Shown here: positions 1 through 7,156 of the stretch, in pieces | Layout: each line of letters begins with the position of its first letter | Numbering within the stretch: position 1 is the stretch's first letter | Origin: CAYMCO01 sp964388955 | Lineage (GTDB): Bacteria; Chloroflexota; Anaerolineae; Anaerolineales; E44-bin32 | Length of the DNA stretch: 64,000 bases | Reading direction: 5' to 3' | Assembly (NCBI GenBank): GCA_964388955.1 | Contig: CAYMCO010000003.1 | Span: 140,413 to 204,412, forward strand | The notes under the pieces: model-generated | What the model was told of the DNA's origin: nothing | The model's database searches: none | Seen by the model: only the letters and a program-made list of their open reading frames with translations | Position numbers and translations under genes: made by a program

Positions 1-714
1 ATGTATGACATGGCACATGTGCTGGGCCTGGTGGGTCCCCATTTTCAGCAGCCGTTCGAAGAGGGTGTGGATATAGTGACCGGTTCGACCCACAAGACCT
101 TCTTTGGCACACAGAGAGGGGTCATTGGGTGCGACTACGAGGAAGGGGAGGCGAATTGGGCGCTGTGGGAGGCGATCGTGCGCCGGTGTTTCCCGGGCTC
201 CCTTTCCAACCATCATCTGGGAACGATGTTGGGTTTGCTCATGGCCGCGTATGAGATGAATCACTTCAAAGATGAGTACCAGCCGAAGGTGATCGCCAAC
301 GCTAAGGCGTTCGCCCGCAGCCTGAAAGATGCGGGTCTGGCTGTGGCTGGGGACCCGGGGATCGACTTCACAGAGACGCACCAGGTGATCGTGAAAGTGG
401 GGTATGCGCGCGGGCCGGAGATGGCCGGACGTCTGGAGGCGAACAACATCATCTGCAACTTCCAGGCCGCTCCGGATGAGGAGGGTTTCACCGCTTCCGG
501 CGCCCTTCGATTGGGGGTCGCGGAGATGACCCGCTTCGGCTTCGGCGCGGAAGAGTTCCGGGAGTTGGCAGGATTGATGGCGGATGCGATTCTGCACGAT
601 GCCCCGGTGAGAGAGAAGGTTGTCGGGTTGAGAGAGGGGTTTCGGGATCTCAGGTATTGCTTCAGTGAAGCCCAGTTGGAGGACAAGGTCGCCCAACTGC
701 AGGGATTGATCTAG
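1..714 (+). CDS. PLP-dependent enzyme of the serine/glycine hydroxymethyltransferase fold (5' truncated)
   Basis: The 237 visible residues are the C-terminal two thirds of a fold-type I PLP enzyme. The STHKTFFG motif around residues 29-36 places the Schiff-base lysine at K32, and the preceding YDMAHVLGL segment matches the Asp/His PLP-contact region of SHMT-like proteins. The sequence opens in the middle of the catalytic domain, so the true start lies upstream of the window and the ATG at base 1 is only an internal Met codon. The C-terminal part (ALRLGVAEMTRFGF) resembles SHMT, but overall identity to housekeeping GlyA looks modest, so a side-family acting on another beta-hydroxy amino acid is possible. 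It ends with TAG and is followed by non-coding DNA and a decayed toxin-antitoxin locus. Confidence 0.7.
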   Translation: MYDMAHVLGLVGPHFQQPFEEGVDIVTGSTHKTFFGTQRGVIGCDYEEGEANWALWEAIVRRCFPGSLSNHHLGTMLGLLMAAYEMNHFKDEYQPKVIANAKAFARSLKDAGLAVAGDPGIDFTETHQVIVKVGYARGPEMAGRLEANNIICNFQAAPDEEGFTASGALRLGVAEMTRFGFGAEEFRELAGLMADAILHDAPVREKVVGLREGFRDLRYCFSEAQLEDKVAQLQGLI

Positions 715-794
715 GAGAAATCAAGAAGCGCTCTGCGGCCATATTGTCGGGAGACGGATGGGTGGCGAAGCCGCCAATCACCCGCAGACCAATA

Positions 795-1045
795 CGGGAC
801 TCATTTCACGAGGCAGAAGCTCGCGCCCCGTGTTTACGGCGTCACTGATGATGGGGAAGTGGTGACTGTAATCCGTTGCCGCCGTGAATAAGCGGCCCTG
901 ATCGCGGCCGATGAGTTGGCCAGCCTGAGCGAAACTGCGCATCCTCTCCGACTTCTTGCGAATGCATCCCGGCTTTTCACGGCTCCTGGCCGGGCGCTCA
1001 GAGGTGAGGGTGAAGCAATGGCCGTGGAGGACCTCGCCGTGAAAG
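795..1045 (+). pseudogene. decayed YefM/Phd-type antitoxin remnant
   Basis: No intact ORF exists, but frames can be stitched into an antitoxin. Around 800-825 one frame reads HEAEARA, as in the N-terminal SEARA motif of YefM. A second frame then reads YGVTDDGEVVTVIRCRRE, is broken by an in-frame TAA at 889-891, and continues AALIAADELASLSE to about 1045. This is the order of a YefM/Phd antitoxin (DNA-binding segment, V-T-x-R segment, then the Ala-rich D/E-LASL helix). It directly precedes and overlaps a YoeB-like toxin frame, the usual antitoxin-toxin order. At least one frameshift and one nonsense codon make it non-functional. Identification is by motif memory, not by search. Confidence 0.5.
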
Positions 1046-1342
1046 TTGGTCTTGACGCCCAGGGCCCGGGAGGCGGGCTTTCAACCCGAGTTCCTTGAGG
1101 ATCTGAAGTACTGGGTCAAGCACGATAGAAAGACCGCGCTCCGGGCGATTTCTCTGGTGGAGGCCGTATCGGGCGATCCATCCAAGGGGATTGGAAAGCC
1201 CGAATCACTGAAGCATCCGGCCGCCGGCGCATGGTCCCGCCGGATCACTCGGGAACGTTGGCTCGTCTACCCCGTGCGTGAAGAGCGGGTTGATCTTCTC
1301 CAGGCTCGCTACCACTCCATTCATGGGATTCTGTGGAAGTGA
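1046..1342 (+). CDS. YoeB/Txe-family toxin homologue, probably inactive
   Basis: The 98-residue frame contains FQPEFLEDLKYW, GIGKPESLKH and AWSRRITRERWLVYPV, the consecutive blocks of the YoeB/Txe mRNA-interferase fold. The equivalents of the catalytic Glu (in GKPE), Arg (RRIT) and His (in ARYHS) can be seen. The family's terminal YHY is YHS followed by a foreign-looking tail (IHGILWK), so the second catalytic Tyr is lost and the original stop has been passed. The start is uncertain: the TTG at 1046 overlaps the broken antitoxin frame. With the antitoxin disrupted by a stop codon, this is most likely a relic rather than a working toxin. Confidence 0.5.
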   Translation: MVLTPRAREAGFQPEFLEDLKYWVKHDRKTALRAISLVEAVSGDPSKGIGKPESLKHPAAGAWSRRITRERWLVYPVREERVDLLQARYHSIHGILWK

Positions 1343-1834
1343 TTTCGACGAACGTGGGAGCAGCCACAGGTGCAGGGGCTGGCCCTGCATCAAGTGCCCC
1401 CGTTAACACGTACCAAGAGAGGAATGGAAGTCGCCCCCAGACATACGCTCTCCGGGCGGCGCGCCAATCAGAGGATCATAGTTCCTTGGCGTTCGGTTGG
1501 GGGGTGGCATCCCTGACCTACGAAATTGATATAGGGGAAGAAGGCCCGATCTGTCCGACTGTTGGTGGAAGAAACGCTTAACACCGCGCTCAAGAACGCG
1601 GCGCCAAGGAGGCAATCCTCTCCATAAGCTTCGCACGTCATCCCTGCTTTGGTGAAAGGTTGCATGGGGGAGCCTCGGATCCAAGAACTGGCGAATCCCG
1701 ACAGACCGCCGGGATGATGGCTCGACTGGTCAAGAGAGCCATTCTTCCAGCCGGAAGGTTTGAGAGATTGGTTCAAGAAAGGCATTGTCGCCGATGGCCC
1801 CATCCGCCGGAGGAGGGCGGCCAGCCGGGATGGC
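1343..1834. other. non-coding stretch with a decayed coding-like segment
   Basis: No intact gene is supported in this 492-base gap. From about 1565 to 1800 one plus-strand frame reads like the end of a protein (HVIPALVKGCMGEP, then WLDWSREPFFQPEGL, then RDWFKKGIVADGP), but it is interrupted by TAA near 1623 and by TGA at 1715-1717. I cannot name the family. The rest shows no recognisable signal, and no terminator with a T-run was seen after argJ. Confidence 0.35.
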
Positions 1835-3055
1835 TCACGTCCGATAGGCGGCATTGATGGTGACATACTCATGGGTAAGGTCACAGGTCCACACGGTGGC
1901 TGCAGCTTCCCCCTGGCCGAGGTCCAGCCGAAGCTCGATCTCGCCTCCGGCGAACAGCTCTTGCGCCCGCTCTTCCGAGTAGGGGGCGGCTTCGCCCCCA
2001 CGAACCAGTTGCAGCCCTGGCCCTTCGCCCGATTTGATCCAAAGTTCCAAGCGGTTGGGATCGAATGGGATTCCAGAGCGGCCCGCGGCGGCCAAGACCC
2101 TTCCCCAGTTCGGATCGCCGCCCGCGAAAGCAGTTTTCACCAGCGGGGAGGTGGCAATGGTTTGGGCGACCTTCAACGCCTGCGCTTGATCCCCTGCGCC
2201 GCTTACACTCAGCTCGATGAACTTCGAGGCGCCTTCTCCATCCCTCACGATCGCATGCGCCAGCCTGAGGCAAACCGCATCGAAGCCGCGAGCGAAGGCT
2301 GCGTGGTCGGCGGCGCCTCCTAGCTCGACCCCGCTCGCGCCGTTCGCCAGCGCCAGGACGGCATCGTTTGTGCTGGTGTCGCCATCAATCGTGATCCGGT
2401 TGAAGGAGCGTTGAACCGCCTGAGTGAGTGTATCCTGCAGCATATCCTGGCGGATGGCGACATCCGTGGAGATCACCGCGAGCAAGGTCGCCATGTCCGG
2501 GTGGATCATCCCGGCGCCCTTCGCCATGGCGCCGATTGTGATGGCACCTCCTTTGAGTTCGATCTTCACGGCGAGATGCTTCGGCCGTGTATCCGTGGTC
2601 ATGATTGCCCGAGCCGCGTCCAGGCCCCCGCTGGAGCTCAGACGCTCCGCCGCCTCATGCACACCGGTCGAGATCTTATCCATGTCGAGGCGCATTCCGA
2701 TCACACCGGTGGAGAGCACTAGCACCTGGCTGGCATCACAGCCCACGCATTCGGCTACGCACTCCTGAGTGGCGCGCGCGTCCTCCAGGCCCTTCTCGCC
2801 GGTGCAGGCATTGGCAACCCCCGCGTTTGCCGCCACGGCTCGCACTTTCCCTGGATTTTCGCCCAGGGCTCGCTGGCAAACGATCACCGGAGCGGCTTTC
2901 ACCCGGTTCTTTGTGAACACGCCGGCCGCGGATGCCTCTCGTTCGGATATCAATAGGGCGAGGTCAAGATTTCCGGTCGGCTTCAGGCCGCACGCCACCC
3001 CGGCGGCCCGGAATCCGGCCGGCGTGGATACCGTGCCTCTTTCGATGAACTGCAT
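1835..3055 (-). CDS. argJ: bifunctional ornithine acetyltransferase / N-acetylglutamate synthase ArgJ
   Basis: ArgJ moves the acetyl group from N-acetylornithine to glutamate, recycling it in the cyclic arginine pathway; some forms also use acetyl-CoA. The 406-residue length is typical. The protein carries the family's self-cleavage site: KGAGMIHPDMATLLAV, with the Ala-Thr bond at residues 189-190, where Thr190 becomes the N-terminal nucleophile of the beta chain. The usual NSGNANACTG block appears here as NAGVANACTG near residues 77-86. The start ATG at 3055 is preceded by GGAGAAAGGATCC. It is the last gene of the minus-strand arginine operon, 112 bases after the GNAT gene. Whether it is mono- or bifunctional cannot be read from the sequence; the neighbouring acetyltransferase suggests synthase activity may be provided separately. 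Confidence 0.95.
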   Translation of the reverse strand: MQFIERGTVSTPAGFRAAGVACGLKPTGNLDLALLISEREASAAGVFTKNRVKAAPVIVCQRALGENPGKVRAVAANAGVANACTGEKGLEDARATQECVAECVGCDASQVLVLSTGVIGMRLDMDKISTGVHEAAERLSSSGGLDAARAIMTTDTRPKHLAVKIELKGGAITIGAMAKGAGMIHPDMATLLAVISTDVAIRQDMLQDTLTQAVQRSFNRITIDGDTSTNDAVLALANGASGVELGGAADHAAFARGFDAVCLRLAHAIVRDGEGASKFIELSVSGAGDQAQALKVAQTIATSPLVKTAFAGGDPNWGRVLAAAGRSGIPFDPNRLELWIKSGEGPGLQLVRGGEAAPYSEERAQELFAGGEIELRLDLGQGEAAATVWTCDLTHEYVTINAAYRT

Positions 3056-3167
3056 GGGAGGATCCTTTCTCCGGAGTGAGGACTTTCAGATCATCTCTTG
3101 ATGGTTTTCGGCCCTCATTGCGTTTCTCGTTTCCCGGATGCCTTGACCTAGCGAGTGCACCCAGGGT

Positions 3168-3695
3168 TCAGGGGGCCTCCCGCATTCGAGAGCCGCTGCG
3201 CTCGTCCATCGAGAGGCAGGAGGTCTCGTTGGCTGGGCCGAAGTGGATCGCAACCGCTTCCTCATCACAGTCAAGGCGGAAGGGGCATATCACACATTCG
3301 TTCCAGACTTTCTCGGGGAATAGGCTCCGATCAACCCGCTTGAAGCCGACTCGTTCGAAGAAGCTCACGGAGCGGGTGAGCGCCAAGAGGGTTCTCACAC
3401 CCTTTCTGGATGCATTCGAGATCAGGGCCAGCACCAGCTTCGAACCCAGCCCGTTGCCCTTTAGCCCGTCGGATACGACCAGCGACCGGATTTCGCTGAG
3501 GGTGGGAGATAAGGCACAAAGCCAGGCACAGGCGAGGATCTCTTCGCCGGACCCGGCCACCAGCCAGTTGTCGATATTCTCTTGGATCGTGCTCAATTGG
3601 CGCGGGAGCACCAGCCCCCTCCGGGCGTGCTCGTCGACCAGGGAGAATATCCGGGCTGCGTCATCGGGCCGGGCACTGCGAAAGACGATATCCAT
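3168..3695 (-). CDS. GNAT-family N-acetyltransferase, probable N-acetylglutamate synthase
   Basis: A 175-residue stand-alone GNAT domain. The acetyl-CoA loop region reads SDGLKGNGLGSKLV (family pattern R/Q-x-x-G-x-G/A), followed by LTRSVSFFERVGFKRV. The tail has FPEKVWNECVICPFRLDCDE, a Cys-containing block I associate with short ArgA-type acetylglutamate synthases. It would acetylate glutamate as the first step of arginine synthesis. It starts one base after the argD stop codon, so the two genes are translationally coupled, and it sits between argD and argJ. The context supports the N-acetylglutamate synthase role; the substrate is inferred. Confidence 0.75.
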   Translation of the reverse strand: MDIVFRSARPDDAARIFSLVDEHARRGLVLPRQLSTIQENIDNWLVAGSGEEILACAWLCALSPTLSEIRSLVVSDGLKGNGLGSKLVLALISNASRKGVRTLLALTRSVSFFERVGFKRVDRSLFPEKVWNECVICPFRLDCDEEAVAIHFGPANETSCLSMDERSGSRMREAP

Positions 3696-3698
3696 GCC

Positions 3699-4895
3699 TT
3701 ATGCCTTTCCCGGGCTCGCCTGTATACATTCCCCCAAGATGGCGAGCCCCTGATGGATCTCATCCCGGCCGATCACAAGCGGCGGGCAGATTCGCACGGT
3801 CCTATCACCGGCAGGGATGATCAGCAAGCCGCATTCCAGGGCGGCTGCGATCAGCGGCTTGACGGGGATGTCAAGTTCGACGCCGATCATCAATCCCCTT
3901 CCACGGACCTCGACGATACTGTCACAAGGCAGGGAGTTCAATGCGCCCAGAAGCTCCTCGCCCTTGGCGCGAACCTCCTCGAGAAGCTCGGGATCCTTGA
4001 TCTGATCGAAGACGACTTGCGCGGCGCGACAGATCAACGGCCCGGCCGCAAAAGTGCTGCCGTGGTCTCCTGGGCCGATGGCCGCAGCCGCACCCTCAGT
4101 CGCCAATGTGGCTCCGATGGGCAAGCCATTGGCCAAAGGCTTGGCAAGGGTCATGATATCGGGGGTGACCTCATACGCCTCGTGTGCCCACAAGAATCCG
4201 GTGCGGCCTAGGCCGCACTGCACCTCGTCGAAAATCAGCAGCGCCTGGTGCTCGTCGCACAACGCTCGCAGGCCGCGCAGAAATTCAGGCGTTGCTGGGT
4301 GAATGCCACCTTCCCCCTGGACGGGTTCAACGATCACCGCGCAGGTGTCATGATCTATCACTTGGCTTGCAGCGTCGAGATCGTTGTATGGAGCGAACGC
4401 CACATCCGGCACCAATGGGCCAAAGGCAGTGCGGTAGGCGGGCTTATGTGTGACCGAAAGCGCCCCAAAGGTGCGGCCATGGAAGCCGCGTTGAAAGGCG
4501 ACGAAGCGCGTCTTGTGCCCCCCGTGGTTCCGATGCGCCCACTTGCGCGCGAACTTGAGGGCGGTCTCCACGGCCTCCGCCCCGCTGTTTGAGAAGAAGA
4601 CCCGGTCGGCGAAGGAGCTGCGCACCAGCCTTTCCGCCAGGTCCACCTGTGGGGCGGTGTGATATAGATTGCTGACATGGGTCAGCTTTCCGGCCTGATC
4701 CCTGACCGCCTCCAGCCAGGCCGGGTTGCCGTGCCCGAGAGAGGTGACCGCTATCCCCGCGCCGAAATCGATATAGCGCCGCCCCTCCCGATCATAGAGA
4801 TGGACACCCTCTCCATGCGTAAAGAGCACAGGCGGGCGTCCGTAAGTCGGGACCAGGAGCTTGGTTGCTTTGTGGATGATGTCCTGTGTATCCAT
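3699..4895 (-). CDS. argD: acetylornithine aminotransferase ArgD
   Basis: A 398-residue class-III aminotransferase that converts N-acetylglutamate semialdehyde to N-acetylornithine with glutamate as amino donor and PLP as cofactor. Visible signatures are SNSGAEAVETALK (about 102-114), GFHGRTFGALS (138-147), the PLP-Asp motif IFDEVQCGLGRTG (221-233) and the Schiff-base Lys in LAKPLANGLPIG (K252). The ATG at 4895 follows GAGGCAGCA. It belongs to the arginine operon, 41 bases after argB and almost touching the GNAT gene. A paralogue (lysJ) sits in the lysine operon upstream; assignment to arginine rests on the position between argB and argJ. Confidence 0.92.
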   Translation of the reverse strand: MDTQDIIHKATKLLVPTYGRPPVLFTHGEGVHLYDREGRRYIDFGAGIAVTSLGHGNPAWLEAVRDQAGKLTHVSNLYHTAPQVDLAERLVRSSFADRVFFSNSGAEAVETALKFARKWAHRNHGGHKTRFVAFQRGFHGRTFGALSVTHKPAYRTAFGPLVPDVAFAPYNDLDAASQVIDHDTCAVIVEPVQGEGGIHPATPEFLRGLRALCDEHQALLIFDEVQCGLGRTGFLWAHEAYEVTPDIMTLAKPLANGLPIGATLATEGAAAAIGPGDHGSTFAAGPLICRAAQVVFDQIKDPELLEEVRAKGEELLGALNSLPCDSIVEVRGRGLMIGVELDIPVKPLIAAALECGLLIIPAGDRTVRICPPLVIGRDEIHQGLAILGECIQASPGKA

Positions 4896-4936
4896 TGCTG
4901 CCTCGAATCGTATCTGGACTGACGTACGATGTGCCG

Positions 4937-5680
4937 TTATTCCTTGAGTATGGCGGTCCCGCCTCCCTTCTCCAGCCCCGCCAGGTCGCCGATGATCACC
5001 TGCGGCATTCCCCCTTCCACCGCCTGCACAGCGGCCTTCAGCTTGGGAAGCATTCCACCCTGAATTTGGTCGTTGTCGATCATTTCTTTCGCCATTGCCA
5101 GGCTCAATCGCGGCAAGACTTCGCCGTTGAGGAGGACCCCAGGCACGTCTGAAACGAGGTGAAGTCGCTGGGCGCCCAGTGCCTGAGCCAGAGCACTGGC
5201 TGCGTGGTCCGCATTGACGTTATAGATTTCTCCGTCCACGCCCAGCGAGATGGGCGCGATTACAGGTGTGATGGCCTGCGCCAGCAGGTTTTGGAGAAGC
5301 GCCGTCCTGACCGCCGCGATCTCACCCACCAATCCCAAATCGAATCCCGGATGCCGGACCTTGCGCACCCTTAGCAAGCCCCCGTCCACCCCACACATGC
5401 CGATGGCGTCAATCCCTGCCCCTAGAAGGACCGAAACGAGTTGCTTGTTTACCAGGCCGCACAGCGCCATCTGGGCGATCTCCAACCCTTCGCGGTCGGT
5501 AACCCGCAACCCCCGCACCTTGGTTACGCGGTGCCCCAAACGTGTCTGAAGGGCGTCTATCACCCTTCCGCCGCCATGGACGATGATGAAGGGGCCTTCG
5601 ATCCGGCTCAAAGCCGTCGGGAGTTCTCGCTGAAACCGGGGCCGGTCAAGAACTCGTCCGCCGATTTTCACCACCTGCAT
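4937..5680 (-). CDS. argB: acetylglutamate kinase ArgB
   Basis: An amino-acid kinase of 247 residues that phosphorylates N-acetylglutamate. The N-terminal VVKIGGRVLD is the phosphate-binding Lys-Gly-Gly block, and IIVHGGGRVID (about 32-42) is the second glycine-rich substrate loop. The C-terminal region has NVNADHAASALAQALGAQRL and the nucleotide-site stretch MIDNDQIQGGMLPKLKAAVQAV. The length is slightly short for ArgB, as in the short forms found next to lysZ-type kinases. The ATG at 5680 has GAGGGAG six bases upstream. It follows argC after 19 bases and precedes argD. The close relative lysZ lies in the adjacent lysine operon. Confidence 0.92.
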   Translation of the reverse strand: MQVVKIGGRVLDRPRFQRELPTALSRIEGPFIIVHGGGRVIDALQTRLGHRVTKVRGLRVTDREGLEIAQMALCGLVNKQLVSVLLGAGIDAIGMCGVDGGLLRVRKVRHPGFDLGLVGEIAAVRTALLQNLLAQAITPVIAPISLGVDGEIYNVNADHAASALAQALGAQRLHLVSDVPGVLLNGEVLPRLSLAMAKEMIDNDQIQGGMLPKLKAAVQAVEGGMPQVIIGDLAGLEKGGGTAILKE

Positions 5681-5699
5681 GCGGCTCCCTCATTCCACC

Positions 5700-6704
5700 T
5701 CATAGAAGGCCGGCGGCCTCTTCGATCCGGAACATGGCGTTCATGTTCTGGACCGCCTGGCCTGATGCTCCTTTTAGCAGATTGTCAATCGCCGAGGTGA
5801 GAATCAGGGTGTTGTCCGCCAGGGCGAGCCCGATGGCGCACTTGTTTGTGCAATTGACATGCGAGAAGGTCGCCGGTTCTCCGCGCGGGAGCACGCTCAC
5901 GAAGGGCTCCCCGGCATATGTATCTATATAGTGCCGCCGCAAGCGGCCCTCATCCCAACCCTGGGGAAGCGGGGCATAGATGGTGGAGAGCAGCCCGCGC
6001 GAGGCGGGAACCAAGTGGGGGCTGAAGATGATTCGGGGTGGGGCGTCACCCCAGGAGGCGATGGCTTGCTCCATCTCGGGGAGGTGGCGGTGGCTGCGGC
6101 CAACGTTGTAGGGCTTGACATTCCCGGCGACTTCGACGAAATGGGTCGCGAGGCTGGGCTTCCGGCCCGCGCCGGATACGCCTGACTTCGCGTCGATGAT
6201 CACAGGGCCCTGCAGGATCCCGGCATCCAGCAAGGGTTTCAGCCCGAGCAATACGCTTGTGGGGTAGCAGCCCGGATTCGCGACCAATCTCGCCTCCGGC
6301 AGTAGATCTCGATGGAGTTCGGTCAGCCCGTATACCGCCGTCTGCAGGAGATGGGGCGCTGGATGTTCGGACCCATACCACCGCTGGTAAACCGCCGGAT
6401 CCCGCAGGCGGAAGTCGGCGCTGAGATCGATGACCCGGACACCTGCATCGAGGGCACGGAGTGCGAATTGGGCCGAGGCGGTATGCGGCAGGCAGAGAAA
6501 GACGACTTGCACCTCTTGTAGGGGCGCATCGCCCGGATCGATCAGGGGGATGTCCGGCGCGCCCGGATATGCGGCGGACAAGTGTTCTCCGGCGTAGGTG
6601 CCGGAGGCTGCGAATCGCAGCCGGGCGGAGGGATGCCGCAAGAGGATGCGGACCAGCCCTGCTCCTGTGTAACCCGTTGCTCCGATCACCCCGGCACCTA
6701 TCAT
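5700..6704 (-). CDS. argC: N-acetyl-gamma-glutamyl-phosphate reductase ArgC
   Basis: The 334-residue protein reduces N-acetylglutamyl phosphate with NADPH. The nucleotide-binding start reads VIGATGYTGAGLVRIL, the catalytic Cys lies in LVANPGCYPTSVLLGL, and the phosphate/His region is KPYNVGRSHRHLPEMEQ. A longer open frame reaches 6908, but the extra 68 residues have no resemblance to ArgC. The ATG at 6704 is preceded by GAGAAGGTG, so this start is preferred. It is the first structural gene of the arginine operon, 338 bases from the leader-peptide start and about 200 bases downstream of the attenuator terminator at 6907-6936. Confidence 0.93.
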   Translation of the reverse strand: MIGAGVIGATGYTGAGLVRILLRHPSARLRFAASGTYAGEHLSAAYPGAPDIPLIDPGDAPLQEVQVVFLCLPHTASAQFALRALDAGVRVIDLSADFRLRDPAVYQRWYGSEHPAPHLLQTAVYGLTELHRDLLPEARLVANPGCYPTSVLLGLKPLLDAGILQGPVIIDAKSGVSGAGRKPSLATHFVEVAGNVKPYNVGRSHRHLPEMEQAIASWGDAPPRIIFSPHLVPASRGLLSTIYAPLPQGWDEGRLRRHYIDTYAGEPFVSVLPRGEPATFSHVNCTNKCAIGLALADNTLILTSAIDNLLKGASGQAVQNMNAMFRIEEAAGLL

Positions 6705-6906
6705 CTGCACCTTCTCGCTCGAATTTCTGGCATGGAGCTGCCATTCCCAACAAGATCCCCGCCGGGCATACCATGGCGGCAGTAATGCGAGCCGGGCCTG
6801 CTGGGATATGTGCGGGATTCTTGAGCCTCGCCTGCCAGCGTCGGCCCATCCTGAGACATGGCCGCAGGCCCGCCACAGAGAATTCTTCAAACTTGCCCCA
6901 ATTCCC
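6705..6906 (-). other. long 5' untranslated segment between attenuator and argC
   Basis: This part of the arg transcript lies between the attenuator's T-run and the argC start. An in-frame extension of argC runs through it without a stop, but its translation looks non-native. No second hairpin with a T-run was seen. A transcript that escapes the attenuator would carry about 200 untranslated bases here. Confidence 0.4.
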
Positions 6907-6936
6907 AAGAAAAAATCCGCCAGATGTCTGGCGGAT
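6907..6936 (-). terminator. attenuator terminator of the arginine operon
   Basis: Read on the minus strand, ATCCGCCAGA and TCTGGCGGAT (6915-6936) form a near-perfect inverted repeat followed immediately by TTTTT, C, TT. This is an intrinsic terminator placed upstream of argC rather than after a gene. Its 5' arm contains GCCAGAC (complement of 6926-6932), which is exactly complementary to GTCTGGC in the last codons of the leader peptide (complement of 6968-6974), giving a competing antiterminator helix with a loop of about 35 bases. Confidence 0.85.
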
Positions 6937-6964
6937 CCAAGTGGTGAAATTGCGCAACCATCAC

Positions 6965-7042
6965 TCAGCCAGACGGCGCTCCTTGTGCTGGGGCGGGCTT
7001 AGGGGCTCGAATGGATGAGACAGAACGCGGCTGCCTATTCAT
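6965..7042 (-). CDS. arginine-operon leader peptide (25 aa)
   Basis: A short ORF starting at ATG 7042 and ending with TGA at 6965. The peptide begins MNRQPRS, has Arg at residues 3, 6 and 12 (codons AGG, CGT, CGA), is Pro/Ala-rich in the middle and ends GAPSG. The ATG lies ten bases after the -10 box, so the mRNA would have only a few bases before it and no Shine-Dalgarno sequence: near-leaderless translation. The last three sense codons (CCG TCT GGC) form one strand of the antiterminator. A ribosome reaching the stop would cover them and allow termination; one stalled at the Arg codons would leave them free. This matches the lysine leader at 13810-13878 in geometry and ending. Confidence 0.75.
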   Translation of the reverse strand: MNRQPRSVSSIRAPKPAPAQGAPSG

Positions 7043-7052
7043 AATTGAGAAA

Positions 7053-7081
7053 ACTCTAGCAAATAACCATCCAGATGTCAA
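7053..7081 (-). promoter_or_regulatory. sigma70-type promoter of the arginine operon
   Basis: On the minus strand: -35 TTGACA (complement of 7076-7081), 17-base spacer, -10 TAGAGT (complement of 7053-7058). The predicted transcription start is near 7046, four bases before the leader-peptide ATG at 7042. Confidence 0.75.
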
Positions 7082-7156
7082 TAGAAAAGGCCAAGAATTG
7101 GCCAGATTCATCAAACCTGCGGCCCGGTGCCCGCCTCGACAACTCGCCGGGCGGAT

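Noticed and set aside
6705..6908. A 68-residue N-terminal extension of argC
   Set aside because: The extension lies in the operon leader downstream of the attenuator, has no ArgC-like sequence, and the internal ATG at 6704 has a good ribosome site.
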